Positions 32,142 to 42,410 of a stretch of DNA of 64,000 nt are shown in pieces (position 1 is the first letter of the stretch; each line of letters starts with the position of its first letter). The stretch comes from Rana temporaria (lineage: Eukaryota > Chordata > Amphibia > Anura > Ranidae), in NCBI RefSeq assembly GCF_905171775.1, contig NC_053489.1, positions 248,476,008-248,540,007 of the forward strand, read 5' to 3'. A program made the translations under genes and the position numbers. The notes under the pieces were generated by a model, which was not told the origin of the DNA, made no database searches, and saw only the letters and a program-made list of their open reading frames with translations.

Positions 32142-32791
32142 GACAGTGTCAGAGCCTGTACTCACCGAGACCGAGATGCTGAGGGCGGCTCACCTTTGCG
32201 ACCCTGTGCAGACCACTCCCTGGAGTTGGGACAGAGGAGGGACGGCACAAGGAGGCACCGGTGCCGGGAGCTGGCAGGCAGACTTGGTGCAGCTGACAGA
32301 AGCAGGGCAGGTGCAGAAGACTGGAGACAAGCGTTGGTCAGGCAGGAACTGGTAGGTAAGTCTGGTAGGGTCCACAGGAGATGAAGGCAAATCCGAGTCA
32401 CAGGCCGAGGGTCAAGGGCAGGAGAGTTCAGAGGGAGTCCATGAGAGCAAGCCAAGGTCAAGGGGCAGGAGACAACAGCAATCCAGGTAACATTAGCCAA
32501 AGGGTCAGAGGTTCCAGGTGAGAGGAGAGTCGTCAGGAATTCCGGGTCAAAACAGGCAGGTACGGCAACAGGTAAACACATAGGAGCTGAAGACAAACCA
32601 GCAACCTGTTCAGGGAAGGCTGCTGGTTTAAATAGGAGTGTCCGGCCTCTGATTGGCCCCAGGGTTGCCGCATACCTGCACGTGCGCGCTTCCACGCACA
32701 CGGCGCGCTGCCGTACCGCGCATGCGCGGGAGCTCAATGGAGCCGGGAATGGAGCCCTGACAGACAGGAAGTCAGGTAAATCTGTGGGGGT
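32140..32791 (+). mobile_element. Internal 3' part of an LTR retroelement, preceding its 3' LTR
   Basis: GC-rich sequence ending in a purine-rich CTGTGGGGGT directly before the LTR start TGTCACAG, the expected position of a polypurine tract. No coding domain is recognised. The 225-codon minus ORF (32162-32839) has no motif and I do not trust it. The 5' part of the element is missing. Confidence 0.5.
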
Positions 32792-33350
32792 TGTCACAGA
32801 CGGGACATACATTTCTGCCTTGTTTAGACAATACAACAATTGCTATTAGGCGTCGGCTGAAAAGTAGCCAGAAATGGTCTAAGGGCGTTGGAAGACTTCA
32901 GCTGTTCAGAATGAGGCAATTAAGGCCTCTATAAGTAATCCAGAGGATTACCACTGCTTTGCTGCATCCTGAGGCTTTGTAAGTAAGGAGAAGCAGTGTA
33001 CTGAAAGTCTTCTGAGGAGGTGAGGAGAGGATTGATTTTTCTGTGTGATAAAAATCAAAAGACTATTATTTTTCTGCTGTATGATCAGCAGTGTCTACCC
33101 AGCAGTAGGCTGTGCCTGACTCCTAGATAGGTTCCTGTGTGGTGAAGGTAGATGCCCCAAGTGGCCAGGGTTTATTTTATGTTTGATTTTGTTTATGCTG
33201 TTTGGATGCTTGCACTTGTTTCCAGCAAGATGGAAGAATAAACCAAAATCTTTGTTTTCAACCGTCTTCGACTGCCTGTCTATATAAATTCAGTGTGTAG
33301 TGAACCCATCCAGGGGGTCACACACCCCGCTACCGAGCTAACCCCTTACA
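32792..33350 (+). mobile_element. LTR (about 559 bp), TGT...ACA
   Basis: It begins TGTCACAGACGGGACATAC and ends GAGCTAACCCCTTACA. A polyadenylation signal, GAATAAACC, lies at about 33236-33244. The upstream TTAAGGCCTCTATAAGTAA supplies a TATA-like box at about 32930. Order and spacing fit an LTR on the + strand. Confidence 0.75.
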
Positions 33351-33549
33351 ATATATATATAAAAGAAAGGTAAACAAAACAAGTAAGGAGTATGTGGGGT
33401 TGTTTATATTGGAAACCTTTGGAACGCAAGAGCATTATGATGTACATGTCACTGTCATCCACCCTGGATACCTAGGCCCCCCTCACTACACACAGAATCA
33501 GGCCCTGACTGCTACAACCCTGGCAGAGAGACAATACCAAAAGCCTCAA

Positions 33550-34425
33550 AAAACATACAGTAGCAGCTCTTTTGAGCGTCTGTGCCGTAAGACACAGCAG
33601 GATTTCAGCCAATATAAATCTGCCCTCTGAAAATACCATGCCTGCCTCCACACTGCCAAACAGACCTACTTTATCATTCTCATTAACACCCTCTCACACA
33701 GTCCCCATCTCTTTTCTACCTTTACCACTCTACTTCGGCCTCCATTACCTCCACCCACTAACTTACTCACTGCCCTAATCACTTAAAAAATAAGATTGAG
33801 ACAATTATTTTCGAGATCTCCATTCTACAGACCTCTCCCTCACTTTACACTCCTTGTCCTCCTGCACAATCAATACTTCCCTCTTTTAACCCAGCTACTA
33901 TAGAAGTCACTAAACTTTTTTCTAACACCGACCTAACCTCCTGCCCCCTGGACCTTGTTCCTTCTCAAATACTACGATCACCATCTGACTCTATCCTACA
34001 CTCTTTAGCTCATATCTTCAACCTCTCCCTCTCTACTGGCATCTTTCCCAACCCTCTAAAACATCCGCTAGTCACTCTGACTTACAACTCCACTTCCTCC
34101 TCCCCAACTCCTCTTACCATTGGGGTCCCCCAAGGTTCTGTCCTTGGACCTCTACTATTCTCGATCTACACGTCCTCCCTGAGTCAGCTGATAGCCTCCA
34201 TTGTCTTCCACTACCATTTATATGCCGATGACACCCAAATCTATATCTCTTCCCCTCAGCTCACCCCATCTGTCTCCTCACGCATCACTGATTTACTAAC
34301 AGAGATATCAGCCTGGATGTCAAACCACTTCCTCAAACGAAATCTATCTAAAACCGAGCTATTAATATTTCCTGCCCCACGTGTCCTTCCCCTGACCTCT
34401 CACTTCTCAAGATCAATGACACATG
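33550..34425 (+). pseudogene. L2/CR1-type LINE reverse transcriptase fragment with internal deletion
   Basis: From about 34120 the + strand encodes IGVPQGSVLGPLLF, then LYADDTQIYIS with the YADD catalytic box, then SAWMSNHFLKRNLSKTE. Just upstream the same frame reads LDLVPSQIL and LAHIFNLSLSTGIFPN, which in intact elements is separated from GVPQGS by a long stretch, so RT motifs between them are missing without loss of frame. Still further upstream are fragments such as LFSTFTTLL in a LINE-like context. There is no starting Met, and stops interrupt the 5' portion. Confidence 0.8.
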
Positions 34426-35090
34426 GCTACTTCTAAATAGGTCCATAGGAGTATCCTTTCAGTGCTGTGCTGCCACCCCCAACACAGAGGGAGCAGCGGT
34501 GCTGGAGCTATATTTTCTATGCTCTAATAGAGTCCTAATGTACATAAATGTCTTGTATCTGGGAGGAGATGAGTGGGGTTTGGGAGGGTGGGATTGAACC
34601 GGCGGGACGACTAATAGACAAGATAATAGTTTGGTTTTCAATGGTGACTCTATTCCTCATCAAAGGATATTGGTCTGGCATGATCACTATGTACATTATG
34701 GGGTTTACAGGGAGGGTAGATCTAAAAGAAACCGACACACAGACTTGCAAATTGCAAAAGAGCAAAACATATCTTGTTTATTTATTTTTTTGTTGCCTAT
34801 AAGTTCTACTTAAATCAATCTGGCTAACAAAAGGTATTGCAGCCTGTCAGTTCTTAAAGTGAAAAGTTCGGCATATATTAGGGCTGCCTGGTACATTAAT
34901 TTGTATGCATGTAAGCAAGGGTTAGTACCCCTTTTAATAAGGTCCGTCCTTTGGCTGTGATGTCCCTATAAAACATGGTGTGGGAGGAATCCTAGGCAGA
35001 GAAGTGACAGGAACAGGTTATCCATGATATACAGCATGCAAGTCTGTAGCTTGGGAAGGAGAGTACCCTTCGAGGTAGGCCATAGAGTAG
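34426..35090. other. No recognised gene
   Basis: Short ORFs only. No inverted ends or family motifs that I can pair. Confidence 0.45.
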
Positions 35091-35473
35091 AGATGGGCCG
35101 AACACCCCCCCTGTTCGGGTTCACACCAGAACTCCCGAACAGAGAAAAAGTTTGAACCCCGCTGAAGTCAATGGGAGTCAAACTTCAAAAGTTCCTATTT
35201 TGAAGGCTTATATGCAGGTAATTGCCCAAAAAAGTGTATATGTGTAACTGTCCACAACCAATGTATGAATTGTTATAGTGCTGTTATGTTTTGTTAATTA
35301 TGTGGTCAATTTCTAATTTGACCAAGAGATGGGATTGATCGGGTAAATGGAATAGCCATTTATTTAATCAAACATTTATTCACGATTATCAAAGCATGTG
35401 TTTCTGATTTACTATGTATGTATATATATATATATATATATATGTATATGTCTGTGTGTGTGTATACTGTATA

Positions 35474-35599
35474 TATTTATGGTCGTTACCCTCTGACCGA
35501 GAGAGATGTGGATCACATAAACATGCGACAAGACTTACAACATAAATAGACCTGAAGTGTGCCTTGGTGGTCTGGTCAGTATGCCAAGAAAAGGGGGCA
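35474..35599 (-). repeat. Split direct repeat A, outer copy
   Basis: A 126-bp unit starting TATTTATGGTCGTTACCC and ending AAGAAAAGGGGGCA. It differs from the copy at 35847 by about one base (CATGCG against CACGCG). Confidence 0.95.
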
Positions 35600-35677
35600 T
35601 ACCCAAGGTAAGTAATGGGTAGTTAATTGAAGAAGGATATGCTGAAAAGTGCCCTGAAAAAGGGAAGGGCGGGAGGG

Positions 35678-35849
35678 TGTCGAATGCGATTGAATGCTCA
35701 GACTCACGGACATGAGGTGAGCTGGGAAGAGTCGGCCCAGTGACGTGTAGTACTGCACACTGAACCGACAAAGAGCATGTGTGAGTGGGCTGCTAAAATA
35801 CCCTCCGGGCTCCTCCCATAAACTCAGGCCACCATACTGGCCTTCTTAT
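35678..35849 (-). repeat. Split direct repeat B, inner copy
   Basis: A 172-bp unit from TGTCGAATGCGATTGAATGC to CATACTGGCCTTCTTAT. It overlaps the start of the second repeat A by about 3 bp. Its partner is at 41019-41190. Confidence 0.95.
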
Positions 35850-35972
35850 TTATGGTCGTTACCCTCTGACCGAGAGAGATGTGGATCACATAAACACGCG
35901 ACAAGACTTACAACATAAATAGACCTGAAGTGTGCCTTGGTGGTCTGGTCAGTATGCCAAGAAAAGGGGGCA
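35847..35972 (-). repeat. Split direct repeat A, inner copy
   Basis: The second copy of the 126-bp unit, directly adjoining the recombinase pseudogene side of the body. Confidence 0.95.
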
Positions 35973-36054
35973 AAAGACTCAGATAGGGAAATAGTTTATA
36001 TTGATTTCTTGTAATTATTGAGCCAGCTTGGTAAAGGCTTGTGCCATTCCTTCA

Positions 36055-36904
36055 TGAGGATTTGGGATGTATGTGGCAAAACAAGGAGACTTCCCTCAGC
36101 CTGGTATCTTGATTACGTGGTCTGGTACTCCCTGTTGGGAGGCAACTGAGGCTGCTCTAATTCGGAAAGAATGTCCAGAGAACTGACTGGGGTTTGAAGC
36201 CCAAGTTACTTAGGAGGATTCTGACATGCTTGACACACTGGCTGACACACAGGGAGCTGGTTTAGAAAGGGTAGCAACGAGCTACCATCAGATTGTCTGG
36301 GTAGATGGAGCAGTAGTGGGTCGACCACCGTCATTGGGCGTCAGGCGTTGTTAGTCTGAAACAGGTTCATGTCAACCCCAGGGGCTGGTTTGTTGCGTTT
36401 GCAGACTGTGAAAGTGTAGTGGTTCGAAAGCGAGTTGGGTGGCGTCGGAGCAGTGTCTGACTGCCGGAGCCACTGACTAAATTCACTAGGTTGTTGGGAA
36501 CCGTAGAAGGCCTGGTAGATGGCATTTTGGGTGACTAGTCTGGGCAAAGCCCTAAACAGGGAACGAGTAAGGATTTTAGACATGTCCCTAAGAGGGGACT
36601 CTTGAAAGGTAGGTGCTTGCCACTGACTACAGGTTGGTGCTTCTGCATGCCCTGTAGGAGGGACTAGACTGCATGGGCTCGAGAATACTGATGGTTTACT
36701 GAGGTCATGCAGGGACAGGAAATGCTGGATGCCATCTAGATATGGCGTGATAGTATTGTGAGAAATGGTCAGCTGCATGTGGCAATACGATATGAAGGCT
36801 AGGATGTGTCCAACGTTGCCTATTGCTGCTCCGGGGCAAGGGGCCAAAAATTTGCGATTAGTGTTCCAAGCAGTGCGATATGCCTTCAGTATGTTGCGTG
36901 CCAA
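36055..36904 (-). pseudogene. Tyrosine recombinase pseudogene of the Ngaro/PAT-like element
   Basis: The 187-codon minus frame 36904-36341 has an N-terminal core-binding-like region: AYRTAWNTNRKFLAP, HILAFISYCHM, ITPYLDGIQHFLSLHD. Further on, out of frame, 36173-36160 encodes the catalytic HSFR box in the context SGHSFRIRAAS. A TGA at 36098-36096 and the Tyr codon near 36071 in CFATYIPNP follow. At least one frame change and the TGA break it, so it is inactive. In this family the protein would resolve and insert circular cDNA. Confidence 0.75.
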
Positions 36905-37845
36905 GGAGTGGCTAATAAGTTGGATTGCATTGCGTTGGTGAGATGCGACTTCAGTCCATCGTCAGCAATGTCCATGGTGGGACAGGGATAGTTGTTGGGT
37001 CGGCTCCAGGCTCTTGCTGGAAAAAACATCCATTCCAAGGTTGGAATAGGAAAGCGCATCAGCTGCTTTTTGCATTTGCCTGGAAAAGGTCTACATAAGA
37101 ATTTAACTGGTGACGGAGTGACAGCTGCGCGAGCCTGCGCAGGAAGTGATGGGGAGTGACTTAGATCTACCTTAATTGATGATGTCGGCTGTGGCCTAAA
37201 TGTCTGTGGTGAAGAACAGTGTCTGTCCTGTTCAAGTGTGGTCCCAGACCTGGGCAGCTGCCACGATGGGGTGCAGCATGAGGCGTGATGAAGACTGGGT
37301 GAAGCAAAAATTTAAGAGAATTTCTGGGGGCCAAGGTTTGGAGAACCAGTGGCGGCCTAAAAATGGCTGCAAAAGCCTTTGATGGCTCGGCTGACACTGC
37401 CGGGATGAAGATTGAAATGCTGTTCTATCAGGTGGGGAAGTTGTCCCACATAGCTAAGTCTGCTACTGATGCTTGGTCTAGTTTGAGAACTTGGACTGGA
37501 TCTTGCGTTGGTGTGAGAAAATCAACAATACACAGGTGCTCAACAAGACGATATACATGCGCTCGCAGGCCAACGTGCACTCGCAGGCCAACGTGCACTC
37601 GCTGGTGCTGGATGAAAACCTGAACTAACCGCAGGGAAAAAACACAGAGAAAAGATGAGTGGCCCGCGTGCCACTGAAGATGAATGGCCAACTGGGTGCC
37701 ACTGTGTGTTTGTGTGGCTGATTGTTTGTCACTGAGGTGTGTTTGCAAGTTTAGTTTGTATTTGGGTTTGCACGTAGGTGCGTGCCGCAAAGTGTTTTAT
37801 ACTACTGCAGACAATATTGTGCGTTTGCAAGAGTGTCAGTGAGTG

Positions 37846-38385
37846 TCAGGTTGCTGGGACGATATTGTGTGGTTGCAGGGACCTTGAGTATGAATGTTTG
37901 TTTTGAGACGGCATTGCGTGGTTGCAAGGGTCTCAGTCTGGTTTGCCAAGATGGTATTGCGTGGTTGCAAGGGTCTCAGTCTGGTTTGCTGGGATGATAT
38001 TGCGTGGTTGCAAAGGTCTCGATGATTATGAGGTTTGTTTTGAGGTGGCATTGTGTGGTTGCACGGGTCTCAACAAGTGAGGGGTTGTTGAGACGATGTT
38101 GCGTTTGCAATGGTCTCAAATGAGTGTCGGCCCCTGAGACAACTTTGTATGGCTGCAAGGGTCTGAATGGGTGTCAGGTTGCTGAGACGATATTGCATTT
38201 GCAATGGTCTCAAATTAGTGTCAGGTTGCTAAGACGACTTTGTATGGCTGCAAAGGTCTGAACGGGTGTCAGGTTGCTGAGATGAGATTGTGTGGTTGCA
38301 AAGGTCTAGACCGGTGTGAGGTAGCTGAGATGATATTACATTTAGCAAGGGTCTCAAATGAGTGTCAAGTTGCTGAGCCAATATT
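37846..38385 (+). repeat. 48-bp satellite, block 1
   Basis: About eleven units of roughly 48 bp containing GTTGCTGAGACGATATTGCG, TGGTTGCAAGGGTCTCAA and GAGTGTCAG. Unit length varies by one to several bases. Confidence 0.92.
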
Positions 38386-38700
38386 CCCCTTTATTTTTAT
38401 TTTTTTATGAAAATGACTGTGAATGAAACACTGGTAAACATGAGTTACCGCCTCTGGCAGTTTTTACAAGCTGTTACAGGCATTGGCGTTTCGAATGCCT
38501 CTGAAAATCCGTCTGAACCCATTTTAGTTTTATTTTTTTTCGGAAAGGTTTCTAAACTCAACTGCCTAGAAACGACTATAAATGATCCTGTGTACATGTA
38601 CTGATAAGATAACATAGAGGAGAAATCAGGGGCATCTGAAAAACACCCAACTGTTCCTAAACGTCTGTTTACCAACAGCAGTGTACATGAGGCCAAAGAT
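38386..38700. other. Unique-looking insert between satellite blocks
   Basis: A 300-bp segment without the satellite motif, including GACTGTGAATGAAACACTGG and GGAACAGTTGG (inverse strand). It may be an inserted non-autonomous element. I cannot pair its ends. Confidence 0.4.
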
Positions 38701-39935
38701 GATTTGTCTGGCTGCAAGGGTCTCAATGAATGCCAGGTTGCTGGGGCGAGACTGCATGGTCACAAAGGTCTTTGACGAGTGGGAGGTTGCTCAAGACAGT
38801 ATTGCGTGGTTGCAAGGGTCTCGATGAGTGTGGAGCTGCTGAGACGGTATTGTGTTTGCAAGGGACTCAACAATGGTGTGAGCCTGCTGAGACGGTATTG
38901 CGTGGTTGCAAGGGTCTTGATGAGTGTGGGGCTGCTGAGACGGTATTGCGTTTGCGAGGGTCTCAACAATGGTGTGAGGCTGCTGAGACGGTATTGTGTG
39001 GTTGCAAGGGTCTTGATGAGTGTGAGGCTGCTGAGACGATATTGCGTCTGCAAGGGTCTCAACAAGGGTGTCAGGCTGCTGAGACGATTTTGCATGGTTG
39101 CAATGGTCTCAACAGGTGTCAGGTTGCTGGGCCGAGATTGTGTGGTGGCAATTTTTTTTTTCTGCACTTTTATATTTCTTTTTGCATTTTTTTTTGTTTT
39201 TTTTTTGCGTTTTTATATATCTTTTTTTTGCGTTTTGTAAGAGTCATGTGTTGCAAGGGTCTTAACAAGGGTGTCAGGCTGCTGAGACGATTTTGTGTGC
39301 TTGCAAGAGTCTCGATGAGTGTGGGGCTGCTGAGACGGTATTGCGTTTGCAAGGGTCTCAACAAGGGTGTCAGGCTGCTGAGACAATTTTGCATGGTTGC
39401 AATGGTCTCAACAGGTGTCAGGTTGCTGGGACGAGATTGTGAGGTGGCAATTTTTTTTTCTGCACTTTTATATTTCTTTTTGGGTTTTCTTTTTTTTTTT
39501 TTTTGCTTTTCCGTTTTTATATATATACATTTTTATTTTTTCGTTTTGTAAGGGTCATGTGTTGCAAGGGTCTTGACAAGGGTGTCAGGCTGTTGAGACG
39601 ATTTTGTGTGGTTGCAAGTCTCGATGGGTGTGGGGCTGCCGAGACGGTATTGCGTTTGCAAGGGTCTCAACAAGGGTGTCAGGCTGCAGAGACGAATTTT
39701 GCGTGGTTGCAACGGTCTCAACAGGTGTCAGGTTGCTGGGCTGAGATTACATGGTGGAAATTTTTTTTTTTTATTATTATTTTTTTTTATTTTTTTTTTA
39801 TTTTTTTTTGCATTTTGTAAGGGTCATGTGTTGCAAGGGTCTCAACAAGAGTATCAGACTGCTGAGATGATTTGCATGGTTGCAAGGTCTCAATCAATAA
39901 GAATTGGGTTACTGAGAAAGGATAGAAACACCTGG
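38701..39935 (+). repeat. 48-bp satellite, block 2, with a ~305-bp higher-order repeat
   Basis: The satellite resumes at GGCTGCAAGGGTCTC. From about 39140 a T-rich spacer (GTGGCAATTTTTTTTTC, then GTAAGAGTCATGTGTTGC or GTAAGGGTCATGTGTTGC) plus about four satellite units recurs near 39140, 39447 and 39755. ORFs of 273 and 153 codons reading through it, and mirror ORFs on the minus strand, are repeat artefacts. Confidence 0.9.
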
Positions 39936-40068
39936 TTTGTTTGTAGTATAAGGTAGAAGGACAACGCCTGTTTGAATCGTAGGTTCCGCAGGGGCCACTA
40001 ATGAACGATATGGGAGACAACGAATGGTAGCAAATTAATAAGACATAAAGAATGTAATAACAATTCTT

Positions 40069-40545
40069 ACTTGCGACAGTGGGCCATGTGAGTGAGTTTG
40101 CGGCGGACTGTGGCTGGAGTGAAACATGTCGGGAACGTGTAGCGTGATGCCGTGCATGGGGCAAAACAATGAGGTTTGGTGTAGAAAATAGAACACGAGA
40201 AGTGCGTATGAATGCTTTGTAAGCTCCACTACGGGAACCAAACATATGGTACGGGTGACACCATGAGTGGCCACGAATTTGACATGACAAACAAGCTAAC
40301 GAATCCTACCTGGGACAGTGAACGTGCGACTGGGTTTTCTTTGGACTGGAGTGGATGTGCAACACATCCCAAGAGTGTGGTGTGGTGCCATGCATGACAC
40401 ACAGGCAATAACTTTGGTAAATAAATGAGAGAGAAGAACCGTGTACAAGCAATTCGTAAGTTCCGCTGCGGGAACTAAAACACACAGCATGGGGGAAACA
40501 ATGAATGACAACGGTAGAAAGTATGCAATGTATCTGATACAAAAC
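40069..40545 (+). repeat. ~238-bp imperfect direct repeat (two copies, third fragment near 40952)
   Basis: CTTGCGACAGTGGGCCATG (40070) and CCTGGGACAGTGAACGTGC (40308) start two copies sharing GACTGGAGTG-like, ATGCCGTGCATG/GTGCCATGCATG, and GTAAGCTCCACTACGGGAAC/GTAAGTTCCGCTGCGGGAAC stretches. A third start, CCTGCGACAGTAAGCGGGAA, is at 40952 next to repeat B. Confidence 0.8.
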
Positions 40546-41018
40546 GGTTGTAAAATGCATGAAATGAATCCGATACGAATTGATAGTAAGGAGTATTGAA
40601 CTAATCTGATACGAATTGGTTGTAGAGTGTATGCTACCCCTTGCTTTGAAACTAAACACCTGCCAACCACCCATCCCCCCAGGCTAATCAAGTGCAGACA
40701 AGGCACCATGTGAGTCCAATTACCACCTCAATCTGCCAAAGAACCCATACAAACACATGTCAATCTCCAAATGGATATACAAATGAATCATATGTTTGGC
40801 AGAAGGAAGTTACAAATGTACTACGCCTGAGCCGAATGATGTTGGAACATGAGCAACAATAACTCAGAGGCAGATTTTTTTCCAAAAGGGATGCAGGATA
40901 GGAAGCATAACGAATTGCAAGATTGCACAAGATACGAAAAGGTTTGAATCCTACCTGCGACAGTAAGCGGGAACCGCCGGCGAAGACCATGAAGGAAGAA
41001 GCCGCAAAGCGCTTGCGA

Positions 41019-41185
41019 TGTCGAATGCGATTGAATGCTCAGACTCACGGACATGAGGTGAGCTGGGAAGAGTCGGCCCAGTGACGTGTAGTACTGCACA
41101 CTGACCCGACAAAGAGCATGTGTGAGTGGGCTGCTTAAATACCCTCCGGGCTCCTCCCATAAACTCAGGCCACCATACTGGCCTT

Positions 41186-41190
<5 letters not shown>
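41019..41190 (-). repeat. Split direct repeat B, outer copy
   Basis: A 172-bp copy of 35678-35849 with very few differences (GACCCGAC for GAACCGAC, CTTAAATACC for CTAAAATACC). It marks the upstream end of the element on the minus strand and abuts a TA microsatellite (41191-41228). Confidence 0.95.

Positions 41191-41229
<39 letters not shown>
41187..41229. repeat. (TA)n microsatellite
   Basis: About 20 TA units immediately beyond repeat B. A shorter TA tract (35419-35441) lies just outside the other end, so the element probably inserted in a TA-rich site. Confidence 0.95.
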
Positions 41230-41233
<4 letters not shown>

Positions 41234-42410
41234 TTGGTTGTATTTGTTAGGTAATATATATTGTGTAGCAATGTATTTTGACTGTGTTCAATAGACTAGA
41301 AATTGGTTAGGCAAATAACAGGATGTAAGCCAATGTGACTTTCTTTTCCTGAACAGATGTCATTCACACCTCTCCATGTGAATGACATTATCTGCCATTT
41401 CTTCCCAGAGAATTTGGAAGTGACATTTGGTTGCTAAATGACCATTTGTCTTCTGAATATAGCCACATTCAAGATGCCTCCCCCTTTAGACTGTATAAAT
41501 TGTACTGAGACACACAGTTTTGTTAGAACAGAAATTTTGAATGTATGTCAGTATATATACACACTGTTCTCCAAGCTTTTAGAGTTTTCTAAAGGCTTGC
41601 TTGTATATTAAATACATCTTTTTGAAATGAATTTGGATTCAGCAGTCAACTTTACTGAAAAACGTTAAGTTAAAATTTTTCTCCGTCACAGGTAATTGCC
41701 CAAAAAAGTGTATATGTGTCTGGGCACTGCCCTGGGGAACATGTTTCAGTGCAAAAAAAAAAAAATTAAAAAACTAAAGTTTTTAAAGGAGCAGTGATTT
41801 TAATGATGCTTAAAGTGCAACAATAAAAATAAAAAAATCCTTTAAATATAGTTATGGGGGTCCCTTTAGTCTGGTTGTAAAGTGGCGCATCGGTGGCATA
41901 TAAAGAAAATGCGGCAGCAAAAATTTAATTTCTAAAGGATAAAAAATGAGTCAAATCACATTTAAATTGACTTGTGGTTGCAATTGCCAGCACCCTGCTA
42001 TTTAATTTTTTTTTTTTACCAAAAATGTCAGGGGGTCCCCCCCCCCAGTACATAGCAGACCTCTTCTTAAAGGGAGCTTCCAGATTCCGATAAGACCCCC
42101 ACCCTCAGACCCCCACAACCACAGCCCAGGGTTGTGGGGAAGAGACCCTTGTCCCTCTTCCCCATGTTGAGGACAGGCTGCATGCTCGGATAAGGGTATG
42201 GATTTTGGGGGGGGGGACCCCATGCCGTTTTTTTTTACTATTTGACAGCTGATGACTCATTGGATGTTAAGGACACCGTGGCCGGTTTTCCTCTCTTTAA
42301 CAACCAGCTTTTACACCCTGCAAATCCAAGTGTTCCCCGAATGGGGTGAATAGCCAATATTTAGTCCAAACTCATGCTCTGGCCGAACCGTTCGCCCAAC
42401 ACTACCATAG

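Larger units (their letters stand above)
35474..41190 (-). mobile_element. Ngaro/PAT-like tyrosine-recombinase element with split direct repeats
   Basis: Two repeats are arranged in split order. Repeat A (126 bp) is at 35474-35599 and 35847-35972. Repeat B (172 bp) is at 35678-35849 and 41019-41190. Read on the minus strand this is B - body - A B - A, the terminal plan of Ngaro/PAT elements of the DIRS order. A broken tyrosine recombinase lies beside the compound end (36055-36904, minus), where such elements encode it. I find no gag or reverse transcriptase. The body is mostly tandem repeats. The flanks are TA-rich and there is no target duplication, as expected for recombinase-based insertion. 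Confidence 0.8.
35243..41690. mobile_element. LTR-like insertion (TGTAAC...GTCACA), itself split by a recombinase element
   Basis: Leaving out 35474-41190, about 730 bp remains, with TGTAACTGTCC at its start and TCTCCGTCACA at its end. It has a TATAAATTG box (41494) and a TATTAAATACATC stretch near its end. That looks like a solo LTR. The duplicated flank is 26 bp, or 31 bp if shared end bases are counted, far more than the 4-6 bp usual for LTR integration, so the class is uncertain. Confidence 0.5.
35093..42410. repeat. Family S repeat (GGGCCGAAC...GTTCGCCC), split by a 6.4-kb insertion
   Basis: The left part, 35093-35242, has GGGCCGAACACCCCCCC and TTCGGGTTCACACC. The right part, 41691-42410, ends GGCCGAACCGTTCGCCC. 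The two parts join across a directly repeated stretch at 35217-35242 and 41691-41716. The right part includes GGGGTCCCCCCCCCC and GCTGCATGCTCGG motifs, also seen near 20340-20385. Confidence 0.6.

Noticed and set aside
32162..32839. A 225-codon ORF on the minus strand
   Set aside because: GC-rich stretch before an LTR, no motif, no homologous feel, and it crosses the LTR boundary.
38730..39551. A 273-codon ORF on the + strand
   Set aside because: It reads through the 48-bp satellite and poly-T spacers (Phe runs). No domain, and mirror ORFs exist on the other strand.
36904..41018. Search for a reverse transcriptase in the split-repeat element
   Set aside because: No YxDD-type box or RNase H motif was found in minus-strand frames. 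The body is satellite and unknown sequence.
42046..42055. Poly-C/G runs here and at 24080, 44162, 45059 and 59803 as functional signals
   Set aside because: They sit in repeats, are length-variable, and are prone to sequencing error.
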